Both the position numbers and the translations under genes were made by a program. DNA of 64,000 nucleotides, taken from positions 21,483,707-21,547,706 of the forward strand of contig NC_064770.1 of NCBI RefSeq assembly GCF_011397635.1, given 5' to 3'. The number at the start of each line of letters is the position of its first letter. Positions within the stretch are counted from its first letter, which is position 1. Below, piece by piece: positions 27,204 to 40,796 of this stretch. The notes under the pieces were generated by a model. That model was not told the origin of the DNA, made no database searches, and saw only the letters and a list, made by a program, of their open reading frames with translations. This DNA comes from Epinephelus fuscoguttatus. Taxonomy: Eukaryota; Chordata; Actinopteri; Perciformes; Serranidae.

Positions 27204-30200
27204 TCAGGGGCTGAGGTGCTCATCTTCCATATGAAGGCTGCTCGTGGGACACAGGAGAGGCTGGCTGGAGCAGTTTGTGCTCTGACTTTTCAGGCTTTCT
27301 GTTGACTCGGATGACCCTGCAGAGGAAGCAGCAACAGATGAGCAGCACGCCTCAAAGTGACATCTCTACTCAGACTACACGGAGCCTGTTTACACCTGGT
27401 ATTAACATATGAGCTTGGTGATCAGATCTCAAGTGGACATCTCTAAATACAAGTGTAAACTAGGGATGTTCCTGGCGACTAATTTCCCCGTCGACTAAAT
27501 GAAAATTTTAATCAAAACACTGAGAAAACAGTCAAAATTTAGTACCATTTATTGTTAAATTTGTGAAACACTGTCCCAAAAAATATTGTGTGCATTAAGA
27601 GCCCTTTGAAGCCTTTAATCACAACCAAGTACGAGGCACTTTGCATCGTGCGGTATGAACGTGAACACGACAGCAACTCAGTCAAAAGTCTAAAATAAAT
27701 AACTTGCCTCTAAAATGTGGGGCACAATAAACCTTGCACATTATCCTACAGAAATGACAGCAGTTCTTTTAAAAGTTAATAAAACAACATCTAATTTATA
27801 ATGAAATTTCAGCTGAAATGAGAGGTATTTTGCGTTGCGCAGTATGAATGTAAACCCTGCACATTATATATGTGCATTCACTTAAAGTTAACAAATAATA
27901 TCTCTAAAAAATCTCAAAAAATAAACTGAAGCTGAATTCATTTTCTAGATCAAAGCTCTGCCAAACCATGCTGGTTTTGTGAGAGGACATCTCTCCAATT
28001 TCCCGCTGTGCTGTTTTAAAACTCCAGTCTACTCGAGCATTACCACGGGGAGGGGGACTGCTGTCTGACGGCTCTGTAGCACCCACTAGTGGCAGGCTGC
28101 TGCATGCCAGTTAAGCTGCCTTGTACATGAATACCCAACTAATTAATCGCTTAAATGTCAAACTGCGCGCATTCCTAGTGTAAACAACCACTAGGAAGCA
28201 TTATGATCCGATCACTCAAACCACTTGTGGTGGACTGGGACACTTTTGACTGCTATATCTTGTCGTGTAAACACTACTGTGTCTTAATAACACAGCCGGG
28301 AACTGCGCTCAAGTCAATTTTACACAGTGGCCAAACATGGAATTCCAACTTCCAGGTCTGTCACATGATGCCAAGGGGCCTTAAAAACCTTTTTCTTATA
28401 GACTTACATTGTGAAAGAGACAACACAACCCCCAAAGAATGACTCGGTTCAACTGGATTTGATCCACAACCTTTTTAAGTCTAGAAGAGCTGGATGATAA
28501 AATTATTTTGATCTCCATTCAAATTAGAGGAGGGCTAAATTGGAAGTTAGCTGCTTGGCCACGCTCAGCCACCATAAATTCCTAGTGTGCTTGCTCTATG
28601 GGCTCCACAATACAGAAGCTCTGGGTAATATCATACCATAGAAATTGAGGTTATTTTGGCTTTATGCACAACTGAGCAACTTTCATAGGAATAATTGGGA
28701 CCCTATCTCCAACGCTGTGTCCGGATCTCTTTATAAATCCAGAGTCCTGATGTGTCCCCAACAAGGACTATGTCATGAGTGCCGGGCATGCCAGTTGTTT
28801 TGGTAACAGAACCCTAACGCTCTATAACTTGCCCATTTTACAATGAATTGGATAAAGTGTTGTGTGACTGTCCATTGTTTTGCCCGATGGAAGGAGACAG
28901 TCATGGTATCACTGCTGACAGTGATACCTCCAGCTGTACAGACACAACGGCAGTGACATGATGTGAAAGCATGCACAGGCGTCAGTGTTGATTGGCTATC
29001 ATTTGTGCCGTGTAACCAATCAGAGGGGGCTGTAGGCGGGACATTGTTACAAAGCCCAGTACAGTGGGGACTGCAGGCAGGGAGGGAGACGGCTGTATCA
29101 GAGCCAAAGGAGCAAGTTTTAAAATACTGCTGTCCACTTGTGATTGGATCACTGAAACATATGTTAATACCTGGTGTACACAGGTTCATTGAGAAGTGAA
29201 AAAGGAAATGTTCTCGATAAGATAAGTCTGCATTAAAAACTGCTGTAATCATACGACACTCACTTGACAATACCTGCCGCATCTTTTAATTCTAGCTGTG
29301 ATAGATGTGAATGATCATTTATGGGAAACAGGATTCAGTGAGCACAGTAGAGCTCATATGCAGAGAAGCAGAGCAGACAGGAAAGCCTACATACCACAGT
29401 TATTCCTCCATACCAATAGAGCAGGAATCGGGACCGAGAGCTGCCCAAAGTGAGGCGGTACGAAGGGACAGGACGGTAGGGAACAGAAGAGGAGTGTTAG
29501 GGAACAGAGAAGCACAACAGCACACAGGTTAGATGCAAAGCACAGGGAATCACAGCCTCATGTCTTGGATTTAAGAAAAGAAATGTTAAGAGAACCAGAA
29601 CTAGAAAAAAGTTATAAACCATCAAGAACCAGATGATCTGTAGTTGACAATTCTCTTCATTCTAGGAGTCAATGCTAGACCATCTGATTTGCCAAAAGAT
29701 GCCATCAGAAAGTGCAGACTGATAATGTACATGGATTTATACATAAGCGATAACATACATAGTACATATTCTGCTTCCTTTCTTTTCCTTGCTGGTTGCT
29801 GGGGCTTTAACAGTAGAGAGAAACTCTTACCTGGCAGAGACAAATCGCCCGGTGGGTCGCTCTCTGTTTTGGTCAAGCTGCTGTGCTCACTGCTGCAGTC
29901 CTGTAGGATGTCTCCTCCAGAATGCATCCTGTCCTCTGGATCACCCAGGAGAGTAAATGTTAATGAATGTAACTCTTAAAGCCAACAACTTTACCAGTGT
30001 CACATAATGAACTGTTTATTGACTGCCAAAGTAAAAAACTCACCATCATCTGGAGACAGGGACTCTGCCACGTCCTCGGTGGCTGTGGCCTGGAGTAAGA
30101 AGGAAACGAGCTGGTTAAAGATTTTATTTGCAACACAGTTAAAGTTTAAACATCAGGTGGTGGAGTGGCGGCTTACGTCAGTGGGGGCGGGGCTGCTGGA

Positions 30201-33200
30201 CAGCAGTGTGTGTGGCTGAGCGTCAGACATCTCAGATAGCTTCTCCTCATCTTCCTCTTGAATGGGAGAGGATGGAGACCTAAGGGTGCTGTGGAGGGGG
30301 ACGAGGCAAAAAATTGGTGAATACAGAAAGATACAAGTGGTAAAGGCTATTAAATCAATCACAGCTATCTACACAGACCAATTATAACCCTATCTGTAAA
30401 AATGCACTCAGTGGAGTGCACATCTCCGCGGGAGATAATCGTGGCCACTCTAGACGATGCGTGCACGGTGGAATTGTCTCTCCCAGCTCCCTTACACTTA
30501 AGATGGTAGCGAAAATAGCCATAAATGTACACACAAAATGTTAGGCTGACTGGTCCAATAATATGTGAGATTAGCTGCAGATGGACAGATACAGCACACT
30601 CAACGCATAAAAATGAAAACTCTACCTTTTAAAAAGAAATGATGTAGACTTCAAAATAAATTAAGAAAACAACTGGTTTTAGGCCAGCAGCATGTAGAAG
30701 CTGCATTCTACAATTATGTCATGACAACTGTCCCACATGAAAGAAAACCTGCAGCACCCACTAAGGCTGTAGCAGTCCGTGTATTTGTGCCGAACTGTCT
30801 GAATACACATTATGTAGACTGGTGCACATACTGCAGAATCAAAATTCATGAGGGCAAGTTCTGCCCAGAAACTTTTAACTGTATGCTACCAGCAACAGGT
30901 TCTGAGAGTAGCACAATGAGTCAGTCACACTATGGCGAGTGCAAATGAAACACCACAGCTGAAAGACCTGCCTGCAGGTTCCCCATCAGCTATAACAGCA
31001 ACAAGGAGAGAGTTGTGTGTAAGATGGCATGTCAGCCTTATTCCAGTGTTTTAGGTTATGTGAAAGAAAACCCATGCGACATGCTGAGGCACATCTGACT
31101 GCATCACTAAGATGTGCTGATCACCAGGACAAGGAAACAAAAAAGCCCAAGCACAACAAGCCTGATGTAAAGTGATGGTTGTGATCTCATTTCCTGTCCT
31201 GACCTGATTTCTCACAGTACTATTTTTGTAAGCGTGTGCGTATAACGTACCTGTCAGGTGACTTGCTGACTTTGCCCTTCTGCAGACTTCCATCACTTAA
31301 ATGTTCTGGGGAGCTCAGCTGTCTGCTGTCACCTCCCAGACCCCCTGAGAAATTGATCTCATCGTAGAGGGGGGCAGATGGGATGGCAGGAGACACTGAC
31401 CGCAGACCATTCAGAGCTTCCAACAGCGAGATGGGTTCAAAGCCGGGAGGAACCGAGTCTGTGCTCTGCAAAGAGACGTAGACGAGGACCGTGGTGATGA
31501 TGCACAGCGGATAAACAAACTGCTGCATATTCATGACAAACACTGTAAAAGAGTTTTAACTATTTCATTTAAAGATGGGTTACTGCCAGTTTAGGCGTCA
31601 GAGCTGTTAGCCATGAGTCTTTCAATTGAGCTATAAGTTTGAAAAATGTTAAGGTAAAAACTGACTTAATATTTGGACTTAAAGTTGTGAATTCCAGCTG
31701 TTCCAATACTGCACCCCTTACAATATTTTTACTGCAGAACTTCATATTGCAATAAGGATAGAAATATGTTGTGCAGCCCAAAGTCATGCCCAGTCCTCCC
31801 TTGATGTTGCTGCACATTAGCTAACTGTATCTGATTATACACAGATGTACATGACTTACTGAGTGCTCCTCATGGTCCATAGTCTGAGCCAGGACTGGGC
31901 TGAAGGACACAGGGGAAAGAGCACCGGGCTTTTTCCTCACAGCTCTGATCTGCAGCAAGGCTCTGAAGGCTGATAAGAGGAACCCAGGCTCAAATTAAAC
32001 ACGATAACAATGTCACACTTTAACTACTTTCCAAAAAATATTGTAACAGTTCTTACGCAGCCTGCAGATCGGACAGTTGTTGGCCTGGTAGCGCAGAGTG
32101 TCTGCGCAGGAGTTACAGAGACACAGGTGTCTGCAGGGCAGGATGAGTGTATCTCTCAGGTCAGACAGACAGACAACACACTCGTTGCTGTTGTCACTGT
32201 TCTCATCATCTGATGGCTGGAAAAAGAAATCACATCAAAAGTCACACAAATAAAACTATCACATCAATGTGACTCATTCTCAATGTAATGTTTTAAGTGA
32301 AACCTTGGTTTCTTGGTTGTTTTTGTTCTCAATCCCATAGATCTCCTGTAAGAGGTAGCTCACACGGTCCACCTGAAAAGAGATAACAGCACAAATTATC
32401 TTCCAGAAACCTATGTTCATGCACGCAACGAGGTCTAAGGGAGCTGGAAAAGCAAAATGCATGACATCTTCTATCCACTGTCTTGTTTTGTCTTCCTTTT
32501 TAATTTTTAGAGAAGTGTGATACAGAAAATAGATTCATACATCTCACTGCTGTCTTAAAATTAAAACCATCTGTTTTAACAATGTTTCACATTTAAAGAC
32601 AAATTACACAAAAAACTGAATATATGTGAAATAACTTTGAGCTCCCTGAAAGTTTATATTCAACGTCTACTTCACAGCTTTGCTTTATTGCCAGACTCCC
32701 AAGGGTCTCAGCACAGATCTTTGTCTTTTCAAAAGCTGCAAATATGTATGAGGGTCACTGACGCTCTGCGTTAAACATCCTGCATTGCATCAATAACATG
32801 CTGCAGCACGAACAGTAAGTCCTTCATAATTTAATCAATTGCATTTAGGGTGATTAAGTAAATAAAAAAAAAGCCACTGATAAAAAGCAAAGTGAGGATA
32901 TTCACTATACATTCAGCTTAATAATTTGCTAACTAGCAATATTGAAAGAGGAACATTCATAAACCTACGATTTGCTTCTGCTTCAGAGGCTTGACGGAGA
33001 AACTGCCATCAACGTGCTGGAGGTGAGAAACAAAACAAACATGTTTTAGCTCATGTAGAAACTTCTTTGATCCAGACTAAAAATATTTCTACTTTAATTT
33101 CAGGGTTGCCACGCCTTCTCAACAACAAATTCAAGGACTTTTAAAAGGACTTTCCAGGCCCAGTTCCTTCAAATTCAAGAAGCCAGCACAGCAGAGTTTG

Positions 33201-36200
33201 AGACACTTATCAAAGTTAATCACTGGTACAATAAACAAAGAATTTTATAATTAAAACTAGCAGGCTTTAGAGAAGCTCACAGATCACAATTAAAAGAGAG
33301 AAAGGCTTGAGTGTATGAACGCTTGAACGCCTAAAAATATTAAAAGAACATCCATTTTTATTCTTACACAAAATATAAATTCAAGCACCCTCAATGACCC
33401 ATATCTATTAATATCTTTATAAAAAACTTTCAAGATGTTCCTTTACATTGACGAACTTTTAAGGATTTCAACGACCCATGGGAACCCCGTTATTTAGATG
33501 TATACGTACTCTTTCAAAGGCTGCCAAAAGCACGTGAGCATGTCCGAGGCAATCTTAAGAAGAACACACAATGTCCTGGTTAGTACAAATGCAAATTTAA
33601 GCTTGAAATTTAACTGTTTATACTGACAATATTAGTATAATTTCTCATGACTGTCGACCTGCTACTTTATGTTACAATTCCATAAATAGGTCTTAATGTT
33701 TGTGCAACAAGTCTCAATATGAAAGCTATCCTGTCCTGACTGTTACACAGTAACTTACCGTCCCCTTCGTCAACCACAGCTTGGATTACCATGGGAAACA
33801 CTCCTCGGTCGAGGTCAAAGTTCAGCTGTAAGGGAAGAGATACATGTATTTTTTTTTCAGTTCAATGAGGCATGGTTATGTAATAGCAGCTTATAAAAAC
33901 ACATAAACATCTTAAAAGCAAAACTGGCATTTTTCTGTAGAAATACGGGATGGATTATACAGAAATGTACAAAGCAAATTGTTCAGTCAACCATTTTTAT
34001 TTGTTACTGACTATGGTGGTGTAATTTATATGAACTCTCCTACCTCTATTTTTCAACTTCTTAAAGGTTTTTTTTTTTTTACTTTTTGCCTTTATTTGAT
34101 AGGACAGTATTAAGGCATGAAAGGGGGCGAGAGAGAGGGAATGACATGCAGCGAGGGGCTGTGGGCTGGAATCGACCCTCTGGCTGCTGCAGCATGAGCA
34201 CTGCCTTTGGGATGCCCACTCTACTCACTTTTTTATTATACGAGGAAGTTGGGTGTCAGTCATTGGCAGTGAGGAAAGTAACAACACTGCATTCTATTAA
34301 TTTATAAAACACCTCTGGGCAAAATTCACTCAGCACTGGGTCCCAGGCTTATTTGGTCCTTGAAAATCATCATGTTAACACTGAGACTGGGAGACTGGCT
34401 CTTCAGTACTACGCACCACACAAGTGGAACAATCTGCAGAAGCTTCAAAAATAAGACAAGCTTTTCCTTTTTAATCAATTTAAATACTTTCTGACAAACT
34501 TGGAGCAGTATATGCATGTGCTCTCTGTGAACTGATGCTGTCCCTTACGCTGATGTCCTTGCCCTGTTTGTTTTATGATTCGTTGATACATGGTGTAACT
34601 TTTATGTTCCCCTATTATTGTTTTATCTGTACTACAACCAGGGCTTTCTTGTAAAAGAGAACTTCCTCTCAGTGGCCTTCCCTGTTTCAATAAAGCCTAT
34701 AATAAAAAAGTCAAAGGTTGTGTTGATGCACTGATGTAGACCTCTGGCAAAAAGTGTGCTGTGTAAGTGAAAGCAGAATATTCGAAGACATAAACGAACA
34801 CCGGTGGAGACTAAGTGTTGCTGTGATGTGTGACCTAGAAACAAACTGCTGCAGATACTTACATCTTCCTCTTTCCACTCGCTGAAGTCTATTTTGAAAG
34901 ACGGCATGGAGAACTGCTGGCTCACGCCGCGCTTGTAATGCACAGTTTCAGAGACCAGCGATGGATTCTTTGGGCTGTACCTGCGCACAGTATGTTACAG
35001 AGAAATGTGATCAGCGTGCAGGAGGGTGAAGGAATCCTGGATGGACAGTGCACTCTGTTTTTCTAACTAGATATTTATCATTCAGGAAAATCTTTACATA
35101 CTTAATATAAATTAGTGTGCCTAAAAATGGATAGACACAATGGAAATAAAGAAAAGTGAATATCATAGCACAACAGTAGTAATATCTGATCTCTATGACT
35201 CCAGAAAGAAGTATCATCTTTGTGTCTCATTTCATAATAACTGAATAACTTTGGTACGAACTATTACTTTCATCTTCTTCTAAGACTTATCTGCAGTATC
35301 CATGGCGACTGGTGGTTGCTAAGGACCCTCTGTATCTATTCTAGCCCTTGTGCTCTAAGGCCTGAATCTCACTACCCAAAAAACAGAGATTAAATGTCTC
35401 TGGCACAAGATTTTTCACTAATATGACGCTGCTGTGTCAGTTCCACTCGTCTGTTTATATGGCTCAAATCTGAACAACTGATCCTCTCACAGACAGACAG
35501 ATGTGCCCTATGTTGGTTTCGCAAATGGATTCAGATGTGATTTTTAAATTTAAATAATGAAAGACAGATAAAAGTCTGATTCCAGTTGAATATTTAAGTA
35601 GCAGTTCACCCTTTGTGATGCTAATAGATAAAGCTTAATCTGAGAGTTCTGAGATCAAATTCTTACACTGCCATCCCATTGGAGAACTCCTCAAACGCTT
35701 GGCAGTAGAGGGTGATGGCCACCCGAGCATCTGCGTCAAAGGTGAACTCAACACCATACTGGACCTTTGGTTTTCCGCCTTCCTCCACCGGTGTGTCAGA
35801 GTCATCTTTATACCTGGAATCAAGAGGCGTGACACAGTTGTGACGAGTTGCCACAATGGAAACTGTTTTCGTTAAAACAGTTATTTGCTTTTAATGTAAT
35901 TATATCGCAGTTGGCCTCGTTATCTTCACCTGACCAAACGCAGAGAGTCCTTCCTAATGTTCACCAGGCTCCTCAGGGTCTTCACAGGCTCATGTGGTGC
36001 AGGCGTCACATATGGAAACTAGTGAGATAACAGCAAATATGGACGATATGTGATTAGAAATAATCAACATGGTGTGATTATTACGATTACTGACAAGAAA
36101 TGTAGAGCTGCGATGCTACGTTGCTGTTTTATGATTAAAATATCAGTTTTCACCTGCACTGGCCTATTTCCAAGAAAATTCAGGTCCATGTTTTCTCCAA

Positions 36201-37916
36201 AAAGGTATCCCTCTGGATGTGGTGTGTCAAATTTCTCTCCTCCCATGAAGAAGTGGCTCGCAAAATAATTCCCTGAGGACAAGAGAAGGAAACAATAAAT
36301 AATAAAGGCACTGCGAGCAATATAAAACCTCTCTACCTGCATTGATGTGAGCAGTAACTCAGTCCATATATTGTTACTTTGAATATTATGACTCTTTTGA
36401 GCAACATGTTTAAGCTCTCGTTTAATAGTGCAGTCATTTCAGAGGCAGGAGCACAGAAGTCTTAACAAACCATAAACCCCCAAACAACTACATACAGATA
36501 GCGATATTATTATATTTTCAAATTGGCTTGGCTGTTTTTTGGCATGTAATGTAGGACTATCATTCAGATGATAAAAAGGACAATAAAGGCTGCTTGGTTG
36601 CATAAATGGGATCAATAAATACCAACAGAGGTACATCAGCACTATGCCACTGTTATTATGTCATTATGTCTGCCTAAACGTGTTGTAGCATTTTATATTT
36701 GCAGCACGTAAATTTCTATATCAAAAAAAGATTTCTGTTCAAGTGCAATCATTTTAATCACCCCTAAACAAGAAAATAACAGTGAATAAAATCAAGAGCA
36801 ACGTCATTATCACCATATCAGTCCTCGTATGTGTGTACGGAAGTGCAGGAGATTATATGACCAGCTGAAAGGCCAGTTTATGGGTTTTAAACAGAGGTTT
36901 CTTGGTCTCACATTGACATATCTATCTCAGTACTAGTGTTGTCAAATCAATTGATCTATAAATGGTTATCAATATTGAATATTTTAAGTGGTTTCAATAA
37001 TAATTTTCAGCAGTGCTGATACATGTTACAGTTTGCCATTTCTTGCTCTCTCTTACAGTTAATGTTTACTACAATTATTCTGCGGTTCCCCGCTGCTAAC
37101 CAAGAGAAGAAAACTCGTCACGTTGTGGCTTTGTTAAATTTATCTTTGATTTAAGAAAATTAAAATGTATTTTTTCCCCATGATACTGAATGTGGATATT
37201 TTTCAAGGCATTGTATCAAAGTGAGAAATTACAGTGTACACCGTACTGTTTTCACTGATTGAAAATATCTCAATAGCAAAGTGAGAGTGTAATAAATATG
37301 TAAGACTAATTACTATTTACTTTAAACATAGCTGAAACACAACACTAACAGGAAATGGCATTTAAGCTGAAAATCCTTTGTTGCCATGGGTGTCGTGTCT
37401 CATCAGCTCTTGGAGCATCAGTTTAATGTGAATAAAACACACATGCCACTTCATTACATCCATTTTTGGAGTTAGACATTCAGTGCTTCAGTCTGCTACC
37501 ATCACACTGCAATAACATAACATTAGACCCGTTTGCATTAACCTGACAGTCCTCAGCAGTAGCACAATGTAGGCTATAAAAACCACAGTAAATTTTGAAA
37601 GCTTTCTTAACATGTGAACCAGACAGACAGACAAATTTATAATCGGGTTAGCAATTCTTATCTCGCCAATAAAATTATCTGATGGCAATCAACAGAAAAT
37701 AAACAGTAATTAGAGCCCAACTAACGTTAGCTAGCGTCAGCTCCGTGTGTCTATGTCTGTTCTTGCTTTAGATGATCCATGGTAATATGGAATCTGAATT
37801 CAGCCGGGAGATACTACCGATCACTTACCAGATTTCGGTGGAAATCGATAGGCCGAGTTGGCCTGGATATCGATATCCTCAACGCCAGCGATTCTGCGAC
37901 TCAGAATGGACCCCAT
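27204..37916 (-). CDS. mgrn1: Mahogunin RING finger 1, E3 ubiquitin ligase
   Basis: MGRN1 is a cytoplasmic/endosomal RING E3 that ubiquitinates TSG101 and acts on melanocortin receptor signalling and endosomal sorting (family knowledge). Exons, 5' to 3': 37829-37916, 36154-36272, 35930-36018, 35667-35813, 34863-34980, 33759-33825, 33510-33553, 32969-33016, 32304-32372, 32057-32216, 31860-31969, 31251-31465, 30177-30288, 30044-30089, 29831-29935, 27204-27316. Phases agree and sum to 549 codons plus stop, near the human length. It starts [18 protein letters not shown] with a myristoylation-type Gly2. The C3HC4 RING, from CVVC to CPICRL, is at about residues 276-316. The PSAP motif, a TSG101 late-domain ligand, is at 382-385. 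The start separates it from RNF157. The last intron (2.5 kb) could hide an alternative exon. Confidence 0.95.
27385..29185. mobile_element. DNA-transposon-like element with inverted ends, in the last mgrn1 intron
   Basis: The left end CTGTTTACACCTGGTATTAA (about 27388) and the inverted right end CCTGGTGTACACAGG (about 29170-29184) match for about 55 bp, through the inner words GTGATC and AAGTGGACA. Degenerate interior, no clear transposase. It hosts the insertion at 27461-28177. Confidence 0.5.
27461..28177. mobile_element. Non-autonomous hAT-like element, nested
   Basis: Ends TAGGGATG and CGCATTCCTA are inverted. It is flanked by a perfect 8-bp direct repeat GTGTAAAC at 27453-27460 and 28178-28185, the target duplication size of hAT elements. 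The interior contains no intact gene. Confidence 0.75.
33103..33495. repeat. MITE-like repeat in an mgrn1 intron
   Basis: Starts CAGGGTTGCCACGCC and ends GGGAACCCCGTTA, an imperfect inverted pair, with several copies of TTCAAGGACTTTT-like words inside. The family is probably hAT-like, not certain. Confidence 0.4.
34068..34215 (-). mobile_element. tRNA-derived SINE, degraded
   Basis: Minus strand: box B-like GGTCGATTCCAG, then CTGCATGTCATTCCC and the tail CAAATAAAGGCAAAAAG with a T/A run. The tail design is the same as in the satellite SINEs. Confidence 0.65.
34330..34705 (+). mobile_element. LINE 3' end fragment (L2-like)
   Basis: The plus strand reads [18 protein letters not shown]-like ORF2 tail (with a break), then a 3' tail with AGAACTTCCTCTCAGTGGCC and CAATAAAGCC. 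5'-truncated, in the mgrn1 intron. Confidence 0.65.
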
Positions 37917-38300
37917 CTTTCTCTGCTGGATCGCCGATGTTAGCTACAGTTAGCTAGCAGCTTGACAGCTAACGGCGCGTCGCAGCTCCGACTGGCTCTG
38001 CCTTCAAACGAACACCAACGTCAAATCAAAGATAACATCGACCGGGTATGAACGCTGTCGTTAATTTAACATTTTTACACGCTAGGTTTTGTCGGCGGCT
38101 CTGTTGCTAATGCTAGTGCTAACAGGAAACAAATTGAGACGGGCTGTTGTTTTGCCAGAGCTGTGCAAACGTAGTAGGGAGTCAACTTGATTGGCTGTCT
38201 CCAAGCGTTCCAGCGATTCAGGGCGTTCGCTCTGTGTGTTGGGACCGCCCGGCGGGGCGGAGGTCAGCAGGGGAAGGGGTCAGGGTAAGGGCGTCGGTTC
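37917..38300 (-). promoter_or_regulatory. mgrn1 5' region, CpG-rich
   Basis: Upstream of the mgrn1 start the sequence turns GC- and CpG-rich (GGCGCGTCGCAGC near 37974; CGCCCGGCGGGGCGG near 38247), unlike the AT-rich surroundings. This fits a housekeeping-type promoter without a TATA box. No transcript start can be placed. Confidence 0.45.
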
Positions 38301-38639
38301 GTTTTGTATATAACTCAGAACAACTATTAAAGCGGTTTCTTATTTTTTTCCCTCATATCATTATAAAGCCTAATATGTGGCACCAGAACACACAAAAAAA
38401 TTAATAACGTGCGACATAGATACAAAATATAACTAAATCTCTACCGCCTCCCCCAAAAGAATAGACGCAACAAACACCACTCTCTTTTAATTGTTCAATG
38501 TCACATTTATATCTGAAGTGTTTGTTTTGTTTCTGAAGCGCGACACTACAGGAGACGATGGTTTACTGCCCCTCAGTGGTCAAAATGAGGAACTGCATTA
38601 TTAAATATATCAAATATCAACAGCAAGGTCATGTCTGCT

Positions 38640-38691
38640 CACACACATAATATAATAATATGAAAATACAAATAATAGTAATAATAATAAC

Positions 38692-38725
<34 letters not shown>

Positions 38726-38902
38726 TGATCATGTTAAAAAACTGAAAATAAAAAAACTACCTATAATAATAATATAATATAAAATATAATATATATTATA
38801 ATTATATAATATAATATATTATATTATAATATATAATATAATAATCTAATAATAAGAATAAGAATAAGAATAATAAGAATAAGAATAATAATGTAAAACA
38901 CA

Positions 38903-38938
<36 letters not shown>

Positions 38939-39121
38939 CATTTAATGATGTTGAAAAAAATTGAAAAATTCCATATTCCGCTCTGTATTATTATTATTAT
39001 TTTTTATTATGAATGATATAATAATAATGATAATAATAATAAGAATAATAATGCTGATAATGATAAATTGAAAAAAAAAGATTTATCAATAACAACAACA
39101 CTCATAGTAGTAGTAATAATG

Positions 39122-39164
<43 letters not shown>

Positions 39165-39480
39165 CAACAACAACAACAACAACAACAATAAACCTATTAT
39201 TATTATTATTATTATCATCATCATCATTTAAGGATGGCATTGAATGAAAATTGAAAACAAAATTATTCATCAATGACACTCATAGTAGTAGTAGTAATAA
39301 TAATAATAATAATAATAAAATAATCATAATAATCATAATACACCTATTATTATTATTGTTATAAGTATTATTTGATGATGTTAAAAATTGAAACAAATTA
39401 AAAAATTCTGTATTCTATTCTATTATTTTTATTATCAATAATAATAACAATAATCAATAATAATAATAATAATAATGAAA
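38640..39480. repeat. AAT/ATT microsatellite block
   Basis: Alternating blocks of TAA, TTA, AAC and TCA triplets over about 800 bp, on both strands, between the mgrn1 promoter and the light-chain array. Confidence 0.9.
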
Positions 39481-39671
39481 CAAAATAATATATAATTTGT
39501 TGTATCAACAAGAACAAGCGCTAACAACAAATCAACCCAAACAAAACACTTCATAGAAATTGTTGTTTTGTATTGCACTTTGGATGGCCTTTGCATTTTC
39601 ATTTTCAATCAGTTTCCAAATACACTCCATTCTACCTTGGCCATCAATGTTCTAGCATGCTTTGACTGACT

Positions 39672-39815
39672 TACTCTTTGTGCTGTTTGCTCATTACAAG
39701 GTTTACATGTTAGAAAAGATGTGTTTGCATGCTTGTAATAAATGTTGTGACAGTTAGGTGGAGCTGTTGTATCAGCTTTGCAAATGCTGCAGTTTTCAAC
39801 AATCATTCAATAAAA
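39672..39815 (+). pseudogene. 3'UTR remnant of a lost light-chain C gene (C0)
   Basis: From CTTACTCTTTGTGCT to the AATAAAAAA near 39808 this matches the 3'UTRs of C1, C2 and C3. No C exon precedes it; unrelated sequence begins to the left of about 39672. It marks the truncated left edge of the array. Confidence 0.8.
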
Positions 39816-40206
39816 AAAAAAAAAACAGTTGAAAAAGTGTTTGTATTTATTTGTACTTGTGAAAACATCATTTAAAAGGATAATGTTCTGCAAATGTTGT
39901 CACCTTGACTAGATTGTATTTTTCTCCTGTTGTTCATCTCACTGATAATAATCCTGGACACAAAGACAACAGACAGACTTGTTTCTTTAATATTTATATT
40001 CAAAATCATAAAGCAACATTGTTATTAGGTGTTAATTTGCAATAAAAGCACAGCAGAAAGATGAATATGACTTTGCCTTGTTTTAGTTGCTCACAGTGGT
40101 TAAGACGTTAGAAAAATCAGATGACATGAGCAAATGAAACTGAGTTTTCATCCTCCATCAGTGAAGCATCACCTCTCTACTCCTCCCTCTCTTCCTTCCC
40201 AGGATG

Positions 40207-40248
40207 CACCTGCAGGCCTCCTCTCCTTATTTATAGCTCCATGTAAAT
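40207..40248 (+). promoter_or_regulatory. E-box/octamer-like block, copy 0
   Basis: CACCTG at 40207-40212 and ATGTAAAT (one change from the octamer ATGCAAAT) at 40241-40248, with TTATTTATAG between. Conserved after every C. An enhancer or distal promoter role is inferred. Confidence 0.4.
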
Positions 40249-40685
40249 GAAGAGGTCAAGTGTCAGCTCTCTGTAAAATCAGAGGAACTGTCTCTGACTG
40301 CAAACACACTGAGAGTTGAATCATTAACAGGTTGTAAATCAAATACAGTTTACGTCTAATGTCTGTAAATTACAATATGTACATGTGAGCAGAGCCAAAG
40401 TTTATATCCTCTAGCAGATGTCTGTTGTTGACGTATGAAAAACCTGCTCAATGATACAAATATGATCAAGCTTTCATGCATGAATTCCATCCATTAGGAA
40501 CCAAACAATAGTGACATTCATCTATACTGAAGTATTTTGTGACATCATGACACTGAATTTAGTAAATCATCGTCTACACTGGGTATAATGGATAAATGAA
40601 AGAAGATGAGAGTGAGAAATGTGAGAAAGCATGCTGAGTGAGGCAAAGCTCCTCCTCCTGTCAGTCACTCTCAGTTTCAGTGTGC

Positions 40686-40693
40686 TATTAAAT
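40686..40693 (+). promoter_or_regulatory. TATA-like box of V1
   Basis: TATTAAAT about 110 bp before the V1 leader; the same element at the same distance precedes V2, V5 and V8. Confidence 0.5.
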
Positions 40694-40796
40694 TGCTCCT
40701 CCAGCACCTCCTCTCCTCATCCTCCAAAGCCTGTGATCTGTCAGCAGTAAGCTGACTTTCCAAGTTACAAGGCCATTCTCAGCACACACTGACAAC

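Noticed and set aside
28773-29282. Open frame of 169 codons on the minus strand in an mgrn1 intron
   Set aside because: It lies within a repeat element, matches no family I know, and has no splice or promoter context.
27204-37916. rnf157 instead of mgrn1
   Set aside because: The N-terminus [18 protein letters not shown] and the [10 protein letters not shown] stretch match MGRN1. RNF157 begins MGALTSRQHAGVEEVDI.
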